From NCBI RefSeq assembly GCF_030817415.1, contig NZ_JAUSZI010000002.1, positions 9,052,001-9,116,000 of the forward strand: a stretch of 64,000 nt of DNA. The letters run 5' to 3'. Source of the stretch: Streptomyces umbrinus (GTDB taxonomy: Bacteria; Actinomycetota; Actinomycetes; Streptomycetales; Streptomycetaceae). This document shows, in pieces, positions 47,404 through 54,736 of the stretch; the stretch's first letter is position 1, and each line of letters starts with the position of its first letter. Under the pieces are notes generated by a model that did not search any database, was not told the DNA's origin, and saw nothing but the letters and a program-made list of their open reading frames with translations. The translations under genes and the position numbers were made by a program.

Positions 47404-48282
47404 ATGCTGCCCTGGAAACGCCTGCTCAGACCCCTAACCGTGCTGCTGCTGACCGCCGCGGTCACCGTCGTCCCCGCCGCCACCGCTGCTTCCGCCGCCA
47501 CCGCTCAGGCCGAGGCCGCGCCGAGCCGTGGCTGGAACGACTACTCCTGCAAACCGTCCGCCGCCCACCCGCGCCCCGTCGTCCTCGTCCACGGCACCTT
47601 CGCCAACTCCGTCGACAACTGGCTGGGCCTCGCGCCCTACCTCGTGAACCGCGACTACTGCGTCTTCGCCCTCGACTACGGGCAGTTGCCCGGCGTGCCG
47701 TTCTTCAACGGCCTCGGTCCCATCGACAAGTCGGCGGAGCAGCTCAAGACCTTCGTCGACAAAGTGCTCGCCGCGACCGGTGCGGCCAAGGCCGACCTCG
47801 TGGGCCACTCGCAGGGCGGCATGATGCCCCGCCACTATCTGAAGTTCCTCGGCGGAGCCGCCAAGGTGAACGCGCTCGTCGGGATCGCCCCCGACAACCA
47901 CGGCACCACCCTGAACGGACTCGCCCAACTGCTCGACCACTTCCCCGGCGCGGCCGACCTGCTCTCCACCGCCACCCCCGCCCTCGCCGACCAGGTGGCC
48001 GGATCGGCCTTCCTGACCAAACTCAACGCGGGCGGCGACACCGTCCCCGGTGTCCGCTACACGGTCATCGCCACCAAGTACGACGAGGTCGTCACGCCGT
48101 ACCGCTCCCAGTACCTCGACGGTCCGAACGTACGCAATGTGCTGATCCAGGACCTGTGCGCGGTCGACCTCTCCGAGCACGCGGCGATCGGGCTCATCGA
48201 CCGGATCGCCTTCCATGAGGTGGCGAACGCCCTTGATCCGGCGCATGCCACCCCGACGACCTGCCTTTCGGTGATCGGCTAG
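47404..48282 (+). CDS. Secreted triacylglycerol lipase
   Basis: A 292-residue exported lipase of the class 2 / LipA type. Signal peptide LTVLLLTAAVTVVPAATAASA; then VVLVHGTFANSVDNWLGLAPYL (oxyanion loop), the nucleophile GHSQGG (near residue 139), catalytic Asp in IATKYDEVVTPY, and His in SEHAAIGL. Cysteines near residues 49, 80 and the C-terminus can form disulfides. ATG 47404 follows AAGGAG. The Streptomyces lipase next to dnaE2-region genes is a familiar arrangement. It hydrolyses long-chain acyl esters outside the cell. Confidence 0.9.
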   Translation: MLPWKRLLRPLTVLLLTAAVTVVPAATAASAATAQAEAAPSRGWNDYSCKPSAAHPRPVVLVHGTFANSVDNWLGLAPYLVNRDYCVFALDYGQLPGVPFFNGLGPIDKSAEQLKTFVDKVLAATGAAKADLVGHSQGGMMPRHYLKFLGGAAKVNALVGIAPDNHGTTLNGLAQLLDHFPGAADLLSTATPALADQVAGSAFLTKLNAGGDTVPGVRYTVIATKYDEVVTPYRSQYLDGPNVRNVLIQDLCAVDLSEHAAIGLIDRIAFHEVANALDPAHATPTTCLSVIG

Positions 48283-48287
48283 CGGAC

Positions 48288-48366
48288 CGCGCCCCTTCAG
48301 GGGCGCGGGGCTGTATCGATGTGCGGCTCCGCCGCGCGGGCGCGACCAGCCACGGACGGCCCGCAG
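48288..48366. repeat. Dispersed intergenic repeat, copy B
   Basis: It begins with a CGCGCCCC-TTCA-GGGGCGCG hairpin 6 bases after the lipase stop, then GCGCGACCAGCCAC. The hairpin can also terminate the lipase transcript. It is the reverse orientation of copies A and C. Confidence 0.65.
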
Positions 48367-48394
48367 ATTCCGTACCGTCCGCCGGTCGCAGGAT

Positions 48395-49453
48395 CTATCG
48401 GCTGTGGCGGCCGCCACCCACCGCACGCCGACGGACCGACGCGAACAGCGCCGCCGCGCCGATCGCCAGGGCGGCCGCCCCACCGATCGTGTACGGAGTG
48501 GTGTTCGAACCGCCGGTCTCGGCGAGGTTCTCCGAACCGCCGGCGGGCTCGGCGTCGCTCGCGGAGTCGTCCGTCGCCTCGGAGGGGCCCGCCGACCCGG
48601 CGGACTCCTTTGTGGTGCCGGAGTCGGAGTCCGAGGCGGTGTCCGCGGCCGCCGTGGCCGTGGCCTGGGTCTTCGGGTCGTCGTCGCCGTGGCCGCCGTG
48701 CTCCACGGACGACTCGTCGGTGCCGTCCGCGATCTCCTGGTCGGACGGAGCCGACGCGGTCGGGGCCGTGGAGGCCTCGGCGCCGCCCCCGCTTCCACTC
48801 CCGCCCTCTCCGAACACGACGTCGGAGCAGGTGTAGAACGCCTCCGGGGAGTCCGAGCGCTGCCAGATCGAATAGATGAGGTGGCGGCCCGACTTGACCG
48901 GGACGACGCCGTCGAAGACGTAGTCGCCGCTCTCCAACCGCGGGTCGGTGACCTTGAGGAACGGCTTCGACTCCAGGTCCGACCACTTCAGGGGCTTCGT
49001 CGGGTCGTAGCCGTCCTTGGTGACGTACAGCTCGAACGAGCCCTTGTGCGGGGCGGTTCCCTTGTAGCGGAAGGTGCGGTTGCCCGAGGTCAGCCGGGTG
49101 GCCGGCCAGTCGGCGCGGGCCAGGTCGAGGCCCTTGAACTTGTCGTTGCCCGCGCTGCACAGCTTTCCGTCGGGGATGATCTCCTTCGACTTCCCGGCCG
49201 CGTTCGCGATGTTGACGCCGTTCCAGTCGTAGAGGGCCTGTGTGCCGCCGGCCGCGACCGCCGCCCTGCAGGCGGCGGACCTCGGGTTCTCCGGACCCTC
49301 CGCGAAGCAGCCCGCGACCCTGCTCACCGGGTCGGTCATCGAGCCGTGCGCGACCGCAGGGGCGGCGGCAAGACCGGTCAGGGCGAGCGGGGCGACGCCC
49401 ACGGCGGCGACCGTGGCGAGGCGGGTGCGGGTGGCCATGCGGCGAGCGGACAT
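48395..49453 (-). CDS. Cell-wall-anchored lytic polysaccharide monooxygenase (AA10) with LAETG sorting signal
   Basis: A 352-residue secreted LPMO that cleaves chitin or cellulose oxidatively with copper. After the signal peptide the mature protein begins with His36 (AVAHGSMTDPVSR), the first copper-brace His; AVAAGGTQALYDWNGVNIANA and GRHLIYSIWQRSDSPEAFYTCSDV are the AA10 core. Residues 230-305 are an Asp/Glu/Ser/Thr linker. The C-terminus has LAETG (near 310), a hydrophobic helix and RRR, the sortase substrate pattern. Start ATG 49453 has GAGGAG 7 bases upstream. Covalent attachment is unusual for LPMOs, which are normally released. Confidence 0.88.
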   Translation of the reverse strand: MSARRMATRTRLATVAAVGVAPLALTGLAAAPAVAHGSMTDPVSRVAGCFAEGPENPRSAACRAAVAAGGTQALYDWNGVNIANAAGKSKEIIPDGKLCSAGNDKFKGLDLARADWPATRLTSGNRTFRYKGTAPHKGSFELYVTKDGYDPTKPLKWSDLESKPFLKVTDPRLESGDYVFDGVVPVKSGRHLIYSIWQRSDSPEAFYTCSDVVFGEGGSGSGGGAEASTAPTASAPSDQEIADGTDESSVEHGGHGDDDPKTQATATAAADTASDSDSGTTKESAGSAGPSEATDDSASDAEPAGGSENLAETGGSNTTPYTIGGAAALAIGAAALFASVRRRAVGGGRHSR

Positions 49454-49619
49454 GGGGGAACTCCTCGAAGCGGATCCGGGGTGCTTGTGATGCCTGGGGG
49501 CGATCAGCAAGCTAGCCCCTCGAAACCGCGAAATCCCCTGCTGGGAGGGGGTGAGGGTGATCCTTATGGTCCGCTTAAGGGGGTGCTGAGACTGCGATCA
49601 GGTAGGTACCGTTCCAGCC

Positions 49620-50108
49620 ATGACGAAAACCCCGGAAGAAGCCCCGGCGGACACTCCGTACGAGGCCCGGATCCGCCCCGCCGTCGCCTCCGACACGGCT
49701 GCCGTGAAGGCCGTGACCGACGCGGCCTACCGCCCCTACATCGAGCGCATCGGGGTGGTCCCGCAGCCCATGGAGGCGGACCACGCGGCCGACGTCGCGG
49801 CGGGGCGGGTGTTCGTCACGGGGGAGCCCGTGACCGGACTCGTGGTGATCGAGGCGCACGAGGACCATCTGTTCCTCGACAGCATCGCCGTCCACCCGGA
49901 CGCCCATGGGCAGGGCGTGGGGCGCCGGCTCCTGGCCTTCGTGGACGCACACGCGCGTGCGCTCGGACTGCCCGAGGTCAGGCTCTACACGAACGCGCTG
50001 ATGTGGGAGAACCAGAAGATCTACCCGAAGTACGGGTACGAACTCGTGGAGCGCCGTGTGGACGGGCCGTACGACCGCCTCCACTACCGCAAGCGGCTGG
50101 CGCCGTGA
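49620..50108 (+). CDS. GNAT acetyltransferase
   Basis: A 162-residue N-acetyltransferase. The acetyl-CoA loop is clear as SIAVHPDAHGQGVGRRLLAFVDAHARALG, followed by YTNALMWENQKIYPKYGYELVER, the usual GNAT ending. The substrate is unknown. ATG 49620 lies immediately after a basic leader; no operon partner. It is convergent with the small 44-residue gene. Confidence 0.85.
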   Translation: MTKTPEEAPADTPYEARIRPAVASDTAAVKAVTDAAYRPYIERIGVVPQPMEADHAADVAAGRVFVTGEPVTGLVVIEAHEDHLFLDSIAVHPDAHGQGVGRRLLAFVDAHARALGLPEVRLYTNALMWENQKIYPKYGYELVERRVDGPYDRLHYRKRLAP

Positions 50109-50148
50109 CGGTTCCTTGCGCCGTGACGACTCCTGGCACCGTGACGGC

Positions 50149-50283
50149 TCAGCCGTCCGGCCACCACGTGCGTGCGATGTCCTTTCGGACCTCGGGGCGC
50201 TCGGCGGGGCGCTCGTCTGCGTCGTCCCGCACGCGACGGGAGTCCGACTTCCTCAGGGGCTTCTGCACGGTTACACGGCGCAT
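50149..50283 (-). CDS. Small basic protein (44 aa)
   Basis: A 44-codon gene with a near-perfect ribosome site (AAGGAGG, 5 bases before ATG 50283), so it is very probably translated. The peptide MRRVTVQKPLRKSDSRRVRD continues with acidic and basic residues (DDADERPAERPEVRKDIA) and ends RTWWPDG. It has no signal or membrane segment and no recognised family, though the ending looks conserved. It is convergent with the GNAT gene and divergent from the methyltransferase. Confidence 0.7.
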   Translation of the reverse strand: MRRVTVQKPLRKSDSRRVRDDADERPAERPEVRKDIARTWWPDG

Positions 50284-50363
50284 GGCTGCCTCCTTGCATC
50301 TACCGGGTTCCGCGTTTGTACGGAGGTAGACCGTTCCGGGGAGAGTGACTCATCGGTGCCCGC

Positions 50364-50383
50364 TTGTCAGTGGCGGTAGTCAC
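50364..50383. repeat. TTGTCAGTGGCGG repeat, copy 1
   Basis: A 20-base word, TTGTCAGTGGCGGTAGTCAC, that recurs with two changes at 50479-50498. It may be a promoter module (a TTGTCA-type -35), since copy 2 lies just before the methyltransferase start. Confidence 0.4.
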
Positions 50384-50478
50384 GTTTCACCTGTGAGTCC
50401 ACATGCCGGACAGCTGGAGGTTCCGCGCAGTTCCGACGCGGGTCCGGTGAAGTTCTGTCGCGGCCCGGCGCCGGACCG

Positions 50479-50498
50479 TTGTCAGTGGCGGGTGTCAC
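50479..50498 (+). promoter_or_regulatory. TTGTCAGTGGCGG repeat, copy 2, before the methyltransferase
   Basis: TTGTCAGTGGCGGGTGTCAC lies 10 bases before the ATG of the methyltransferase. Words of this kind occur in Streptomyces promoters; the nearness would mean a leaderless or very short leader transcript. Confidence 0.35.
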
Positions 50499-50507
50499 TG
50501 TGGGCAC

Positions 50508-51140
50508 ATGACGAGTAACAGCGCCCGTGAAGAAGCGAAGACCGGTCAAGAGCAGTCCGCTGTCGACTGGGACGCCGAGTCCGCGACGTTCGACGACGAG
50601 CCCGACCACGGACTGCGGGATCCCGCCGTGCGCGAGGCCTGGGCGGCGAGGTTGCGCGGCTGGCTGCCGCGCGGGCCGGCCGACGTGCTCGATCTGGGCT
50701 GCGGCACCGGCAGCCTGTCGCTCCTCGCGTCCGAGCAGCGGCACCGGGTCACCGGGGTCGACTCCTCGCCGCGCATGGTCGACCTCGCCCGCGCCAAGCT
50801 GGCCGGACGTGACGCGGCGTTCCTGGTCGGGGACGCGACCGCCCCGCCGGTCGGGGAGCAGCGCTTCGACGTCGTCCTTGTCCGCCATGTGCTGTGGACG
50901 CTGCCCGAACCCGGCCGCGTCCTGCGGTACTGGAGCGGACTGCTCCGCCCCGGCGGACGGCTCGTGCTCATAGAGGGCGTCTGGGGGACGGTGAGCCCGG
51001 TCGGCATCTCCGCCGACCGGCTGACCGGACTGCTCGCACCCCTCGCGGAGGACGTCCGCGTGGAGCCGCTGTCCGACGACCCGCTGCTGTGGGGACGAGA
51101 GGTGGAGGACGAGCGGTACGCGGTGGTGGCCGTGCCCTGA
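50508..51140 (+). CDS. Class I SAM-dependent methyltransferase
   Basis: A 210-residue Rossmann-fold methyltransferase. The SAM-binding motif I is VLDLGCGTGSLSLLA, motif II GVDSSPRMVDLARAKL, then FLVGDATAPP and LVRHVLWTLPEPGRVLRYWSGLLRPGGRLVLIEG, the post-I and post-III motifs. The substrate is unknown. ATG 50508 follows a very short leader. Neighbours do not define a pathway. Confidence 0.87.
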   Translation: MTSNSAREEAKTGQEQSAVDWDAESATFDDEPDHGLRDPAVREAWAARLRGWLPRGPADVLDLGCGTGSLSLLASEQRHRVTGVDSSPRMVDLARAKLAGRDAAFLVGDATAPPVGEQRFDVVLVRHVLWTLPEPGRVLRYWSGLLRPGGRLVLIEGVWGTVSPVGISADRLTGLLAPLAEDVRVEPLSDDPLLWGREVEDERYAVVAVP

Positions 51141-51221
51141 GGGCTGCCGGCGGGGCTGCCCGGTGTTGAGGGCTGCCGGAGGCTGAGGAATCCCGGGCGG
51201 GCCTGCCGGGAGTGGGCGTGC

Positions 51222-51722
51222 CTAGGCCAGGAGCGCCTCGAAGTCGCCTTCGCGAGCGCGGAGTTCGAGCTCGTCCAGGGCTGCCCGGGCGGCGGCCGCG
51301 GCCTGCGGATCGGTGGTCTCCAGGCCGCTCTCCGCGAACTCGTCCTCGTCCAGACGCAGTACGGCCCGGCCGTCGGCGGAGCGCCACAGGTCGAGGTCGA
51401 GGTCCTCGACGACCAGCTCGCCCTCGGACACGGCGGCCGGGCGGGTGATGTCGCAGTACCAGCCCTTCAGCACGCCCTCGGGACCACGGACCTCCTTCAC
51501 CGCGTACCAGCGGTCGCGCCAGTAGTGCTCGGTGAAGACGTCACCCGGTTCGAAGCGTACGAAGCCGAAGTCGCGGACTCCGGCACCGGCCCAGGCCGCT
51601 CGGACGGTGACGTGGGTGCCGTCGTCGTGCAGCAGCTCGGCCGGGTAACGGATCTTCGTACGGCCCGCTTTGACCAGGACGATGTCCAACTGGGGAGGGG
51701 AGTCAGGAGAGTTCGCGGACAT
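51222..51722 (-). CDS. DUF402 protein
   Basis: A 166-residue protein with the DUF402 pattern: RFEPGDVFTEHYWRDRWYAVKEV, then LKGWYCDITRPAAVSEGELVVEDLDLDLW. This fold is found in nucleoside phosphatases such as FomD-like and NTDP phosphatase enzymes, which act on nucleotides with divalent metals. Conserved Asp and Glu residues are present. ATG 51722 is used. Its 5' end overlaps the 3' end of the acetyltransferase by 20 bases, so the two genes are in one operon. Confidence 0.8.
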   Translation of the reverse strand: MSANSPDSPPQLDIVLVKAGRTKIRYPAELLHDDGTHVTVRAAWAGAGVRDFGFVRFEPGDVFTEHYWRDRWYAVKEVRGPEGVLKGWYCDITRPAAVSEGELVVEDLDLDLWRSADGRAVLRLDEDEFAESGLETTDPQAAAAARAALDELELRAREGDFEALLA

Positions 51723-52623
51723 GTTGCACCTCCGTGGCGCAGATCTCGTAGCCGAACCACTTGTTGACCGCGAGCATCGGTTCGTTGCCCGCGTCGTTGG
51801 CCGTGAACGCCTCCGTGAAGCCGGCGGCACGGGCGCGGTGCAGGGAGTCGTTCTTGGCGAGCTTGGCGAGGCCGCGGCCTCGGTGGGCGCGGGCCGTGCC
51901 GGTCATCACGGTGCCGTAGCGGGTGCCGCCGTCGGTGCGGGCGGCGCTGAACGCCGCGGGGCGGCCGTCGACGACCGCGACCGAGGTCAGTTCATGGCTG
52001 AGGAGGGGATGGTGCCAGGTCTCCTTCAGCCAGGCCTCGTAGTCCGTGAACTCGTGGGCGATGTCGCTCGGTTCGTCCAGCAGCGTCTCCGCGTCCAGGT
52101 CGAACAGCGGGCGGGGATCGTCGGCGAAGTCCGCGGCCGTGCGCAGTTCGACGTCCGCGGGCGGCTCCTGGAGCGGCGGCAGTGTGCACGTCGCCAGGTC
52201 CAGGCGGAGGAAGTGCGCGGAGCGACGGGGGAGGTAGCCGCGCTTCTCCGCGAAGGAGCGGTTCGCCGGCTCGTCCACGACCCGGACGAAGAACCTGGTC
52301 ATGTCCAGGGCGGAGAGGCGCTCCTCGGCGATCCTCAGGAGCAGCGAGCCCGCGCCCCGGCCCTGGCGGTCCGGGTGCACGTACACGTTCAGATAACCCT
52401 GGCCGGGCTGCGGGCTGTCGTACACGATGCCGACCTGGGCCACGCCGACGAGTTCGCCGTCCTCCTCCGCGACGAGCGGCTGGAAGTGGGCGTCGGGGTG
52501 GGCGTTCGCGGCGTCGTACGTGATGGCCTCGGGGGTGGAGAGCATGAAGGGGAGCGCCAGGTGCCGGATGCGGGCGAAGCCCTCGGCGTCTCCCGCGCGG
52601 AAGTCGCGGACGATCACAGTCAT
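51703..52623 (-). CDS. Tandem GNAT acetyltransferase
   Basis: A 306-residue protein with two GNAT domains. The first is complete (VYVHPDRQGRGAGSLLLRIAEERL, residues about 80-105); the second, from about residue 180, has TGTARAHRGRGLAKLAKNDSLHRARAAG and ends in NKWFGYEI. Double-domain GNATs, as in mycothiol synthase, often have one active half; this one has the CoA loop in both. The substrate is unknown. It is the first gene of a two-gene operon with the DUF402 gene. Confidence 0.83.
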   Translation of the reverse strand: MTVIVRDFRAGDAEGFARIRHLALPFMLSTPEAITYDAANAHPDAHFQPLVAEEDGELVGVAQVGIVYDSPQPGQGYLNVYVHPDRQGRGAGSLLLRIAEERLSALDMTRFFVRVVDEPANRSFAEKRGYLPRRSAHFLRLDLATCTLPPLQEPPADVELRTAADFADDPRPLFDLDAETLLDEPSDIAHEFTDYEAWLKETWHHPLLSHELTSVAVVDGRPAAFSAARTDGGTRYGTVMTGTARAHRGRGLAKLAKNDSLHRARAAGFTEAFTANDAGNEPMLAVNKWFGYEICATEVQHVRELS

Positions 52624-52694
52624 GACGTCGCACGCTACGCGGGCGGTGAGTCCGGGTGCCTCTCATTTTCCCGCCGGTGCGGGACAATCACTGC

Positions 52695-53075
52695 GTGACG
52701 CTGAAGATCGACATCGAGGACGACGCGGGGATCGCGCCCTACGAGCAGGTGCGCGCCCAGATTTCCGAACAGGCGCGGGCCGGGGCGCTGCCGGTGGGGT
52801 ACCGGCTGCCGACCGTGCGGGGGCTGGCCGAGGAGCTCGGCCTCGCCGCCAACACGGTCGCCAAGGCGTACCGGGCTCTTGAGTCGGACGGGGTCATCGA
52901 GACGCGGGGGCGCAACGGAACGTTCGTCGCTGCCGCGGGCTCGGCGGCGGAGCGGGAAGCGGCGTCCGCCGCGCAGGCCTATGCCGATCGGGTGCGGCGG
53001 CTCGGGTTGTCCGAGGCCGCCGCCGTCGCCGCGGCCCGGGATGCGCTGCGCGCGGCGTATGGGGCTTCCGGCTGA
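52695..53075 (+). CDS. GntR-family regulator (YtrA type)
   Basis: A 126-residue transcriptional regulator with only the winged-helix domain and a short alpha-helical tail, as in the YtrA subfamily. IAPYEQVRAQISEQARAGALPVGYRLPTVRGLAEELGLAANTVAKAYRALESDGVIETRGRNGTFV is the complete GntR domain, shown here by its position (about residues 10-75). GTG 52695 is taken because family members begin near this point. Its target is probably autoregulation or a nearby ABC transporter; none is adjacent. Confidence 0.85.
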   Translation: MTLKIDIEDDAGIAPYEQVRAQISEQARAGALPVGYRLPTVRGLAEELGLAANTVAKAYRALESDGVIETRGRNGTFVAAAGSAAEREAASAAQAYADRVRRLGLSEAAAVAAARDALRAAYGASG

Positions 53076-53079
53076 CAGT

Positions 53080-53121
53080 TGGTGGCTGGTGGCTGGTGGC
53101 TGGTGGCTGGTGGCTGGTGGA
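53080..53121. repeat. Heptamer microsatellite (TGGTGGC)6
   Basis: Five exact copies of TGGTGGC and a sixth ending in A begin five bases after the GntR stop. Copy number probably varies between strains. Confidence 0.85.
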
Positions 53122-53210
53122 TGACGGTTGGCGCTGGCTTGGCGGTTGCGGCTGACGATTGGCGTTGGCGTTGGAGCCGTCCTGGGATGCTGCCGGTTGT
53201 TTGCTGGCTG

Positions 53211-53262
53211 CGGGTGCGCTGTGGCTGGTCGCGCAGTTCCCCGCGCCCCTGACGGGGCGCCC
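53211..53262. repeat. Dispersed intergenic repeat, copy C
   Basis: GTGGCTGGTCGCGCAGTTCC is followed by CGCGCCCC-TGAC-GGGGCG. It is the same element as at 46232 and 48288; the hairpin may act as a terminator for the convergent genes. Confidence 0.65.
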
Positions 53263-53418
53263 AGCGGTCAGCCGGTCGGAGGGGCGGCGGGTCGGCCGGT
53301 CGGAGGGGCGGTGGCGCGGGTAAGGGGGCCAGGTGGCTCCCTCGTGTGGCGAGTTCGGGAGCGTCCGGATTCGTCGCGCCGGGTTCTGCCGTCGCGGCGG
53401 AGTGTTGGGTCGCGCGCC

Positions 53419-54513
53419 CTACAGATACAAACCCGCGTCCGCGCCCTCTCGTTGGTCCGGGACCGAGGTCGGGGTGGTGCCCCGGCGCAGGGCGTAGAGC
53501 TCGGCGAGGGTGGCGCCGTCCCGGGGGAGGCCCTCCTCCGTGCCCAGCCAGGCGGCGGACTCGCGGCGGGTGAGCGGGCCGACCTCGATACGGGCGAGGC
53601 AGCGGCCGGGGCGGACGACGGCGGGGTGCAGGCGCTCCAGGTCCTCGTTGGTGGTGACGCCCACCAGGACGTTGCGGCCCTGGCCCAGCAGACCGTCCGT
53701 GAGGTTCAGCAGGCGGGAGAGCGCCTGGCCCGCCGTGTGCTTGGCCTCGCCGCGGATCAGCTCGTCGCAGTCCTCCAGCAACAGCAGCCGCCAGCGGCCC
53801 TTGCCCGTGCCGTCCTCCTCGCCGATCGCGATGTCCATCAGATAGCCGACGTCGGAGAAGAGCCGCTCCGGGTCCAGCACACAGTCCACCTGGCACCAGT
53901 CCCGCCACGAGCGCGCCAGCGTCCGCAGTGCCGACGTCTTGCCCGTACCCGGCGGACCGTGCAGCAACAGCAGACGGCCCGCGATGTCCTCGGGCGTCGT
54001 CTTCATCAGGCCGTCCATCGCGTCCGCCACGGGCGCGGTGTAGTTGGCGCGCACCTCTTCCCACGTACCCGCCGAGATCTGGCGGGTCGTGCGGTGCGGT
54101 CCGCGCCGGGGCGACACGTACCAGAACCCCATCGTCACGTTCTCCGGCTGGGGTTCGGGCTCGTCGGCCGCGCCGTCCGTGGCCTGGCCGAGCACCTTCT
54201 CGGCGAGCTCGGCGCTGGTCGCGGTGACGGTGATGTCGGCGCCCCGGTTCCAGCGCGACACCAGTACTGTCCAGCCCTCTCCCTCGGCGAGGGTCGCGCT
54301 GCGGTCGTCGTCGCGCGCGGACCGCAGCACCTGCGCGTCCGGAGGGAGCAGCGTGGCCCCGGACCGTACGCGGTCGATGTTCGCCGAGTGCGAGTGCGGC
54401 TGCTCGCCCGTCGCGAAGCGGCCGAGGAACAGCGCGTCGACGACGTCCGACGGTGAGTCGCTGTCGTCGACGTTGAGCCGGATCGGCAGAGCGTCGTGTG
54501 GGTTCGCAGACAT
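53419..54513 (-). CDS. AAA ATPase (DUF5925 type)
   Basis: A 364-residue ATPase with N-terminal unknown domain and AAA core. Walker A is LLLLHGPPGTGKTSALRTLA (near residue 186), Walker B LLLLEDCDELI, sensor 1 NVLVGVTTNEDLERLHPAVVRPGR, and an Arg finger. The N-terminal 170 residues (DDSDSPSDVVDALFLGRFATG to FWYVSPRRGPHR) are typical of Streptomyces DUF5925 proteins of unknown function. ATG 54513 is preferred; GTG 54531 is in frame. No target or partner gene is adjacent. Confidence 0.8.
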   Translation of the reverse strand: MSANPHDALPIRLNVDDSDSPSDVVDALFLGRFATGEQPHSHSANIDRVRSGATLLPPDAQVLRSARDDDRSATLAEGEGWTVLVSRWNRGADITVTATSAELAEKVLGQATDGAADEPEPQPENVTMGFWYVSPRRGPHRTTRQISAGTWEEVRANYTAPVADAMDGLMKTTPEDIAGRLLLLHGPPGTGKTSALRTLARSWRDWCQVDCVLDPERLFSDVGYLMDIAIGEEDGTGKGRWRLLLLEDCDELIRGEAKHTAGQALSRLLNLTDGLLGQGRNVLVGVTTNEDLERLHPAVVRPGRCLARIEVGPLTRRESAAWLGTEEGLPRDGATLAELYALRRGTTPTSVPDQREGADAGLYL

Positions 54514-54736
54514 GCCGCCATGATCCGTCACGTGGGCGACCCGTGCATCCGGTTTCCGCGTTGCGCACCGAAGGGGGCATATCGGAGGCGCATACGGGAG
54601 GGGCGAGCCGGAGGGAAGGGTGTCGGTGCGTGTCGGCCGGCCCCCGCGGACCCTGTGTATCCCCTCCGTCCTGTTACAGGGCTGTGGTCGACGGAACCTG
54701 TTCTACCGCTGACCCCCGCCGTTACTGTTGCCCTTG

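Larger units (their letters stand above)
53076..53418. other. 343-base gap of repeated DNA
   Basis: The gap contains a heptamer array (53080-53121), a series of TTGGCG-type words, a dispersed repeat (53211-53262), and a duplicated GGTCGGAGGGGCGG at 53274 and 53294. It separates two convergent genes. No gene is visible. Confidence 0.5.
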
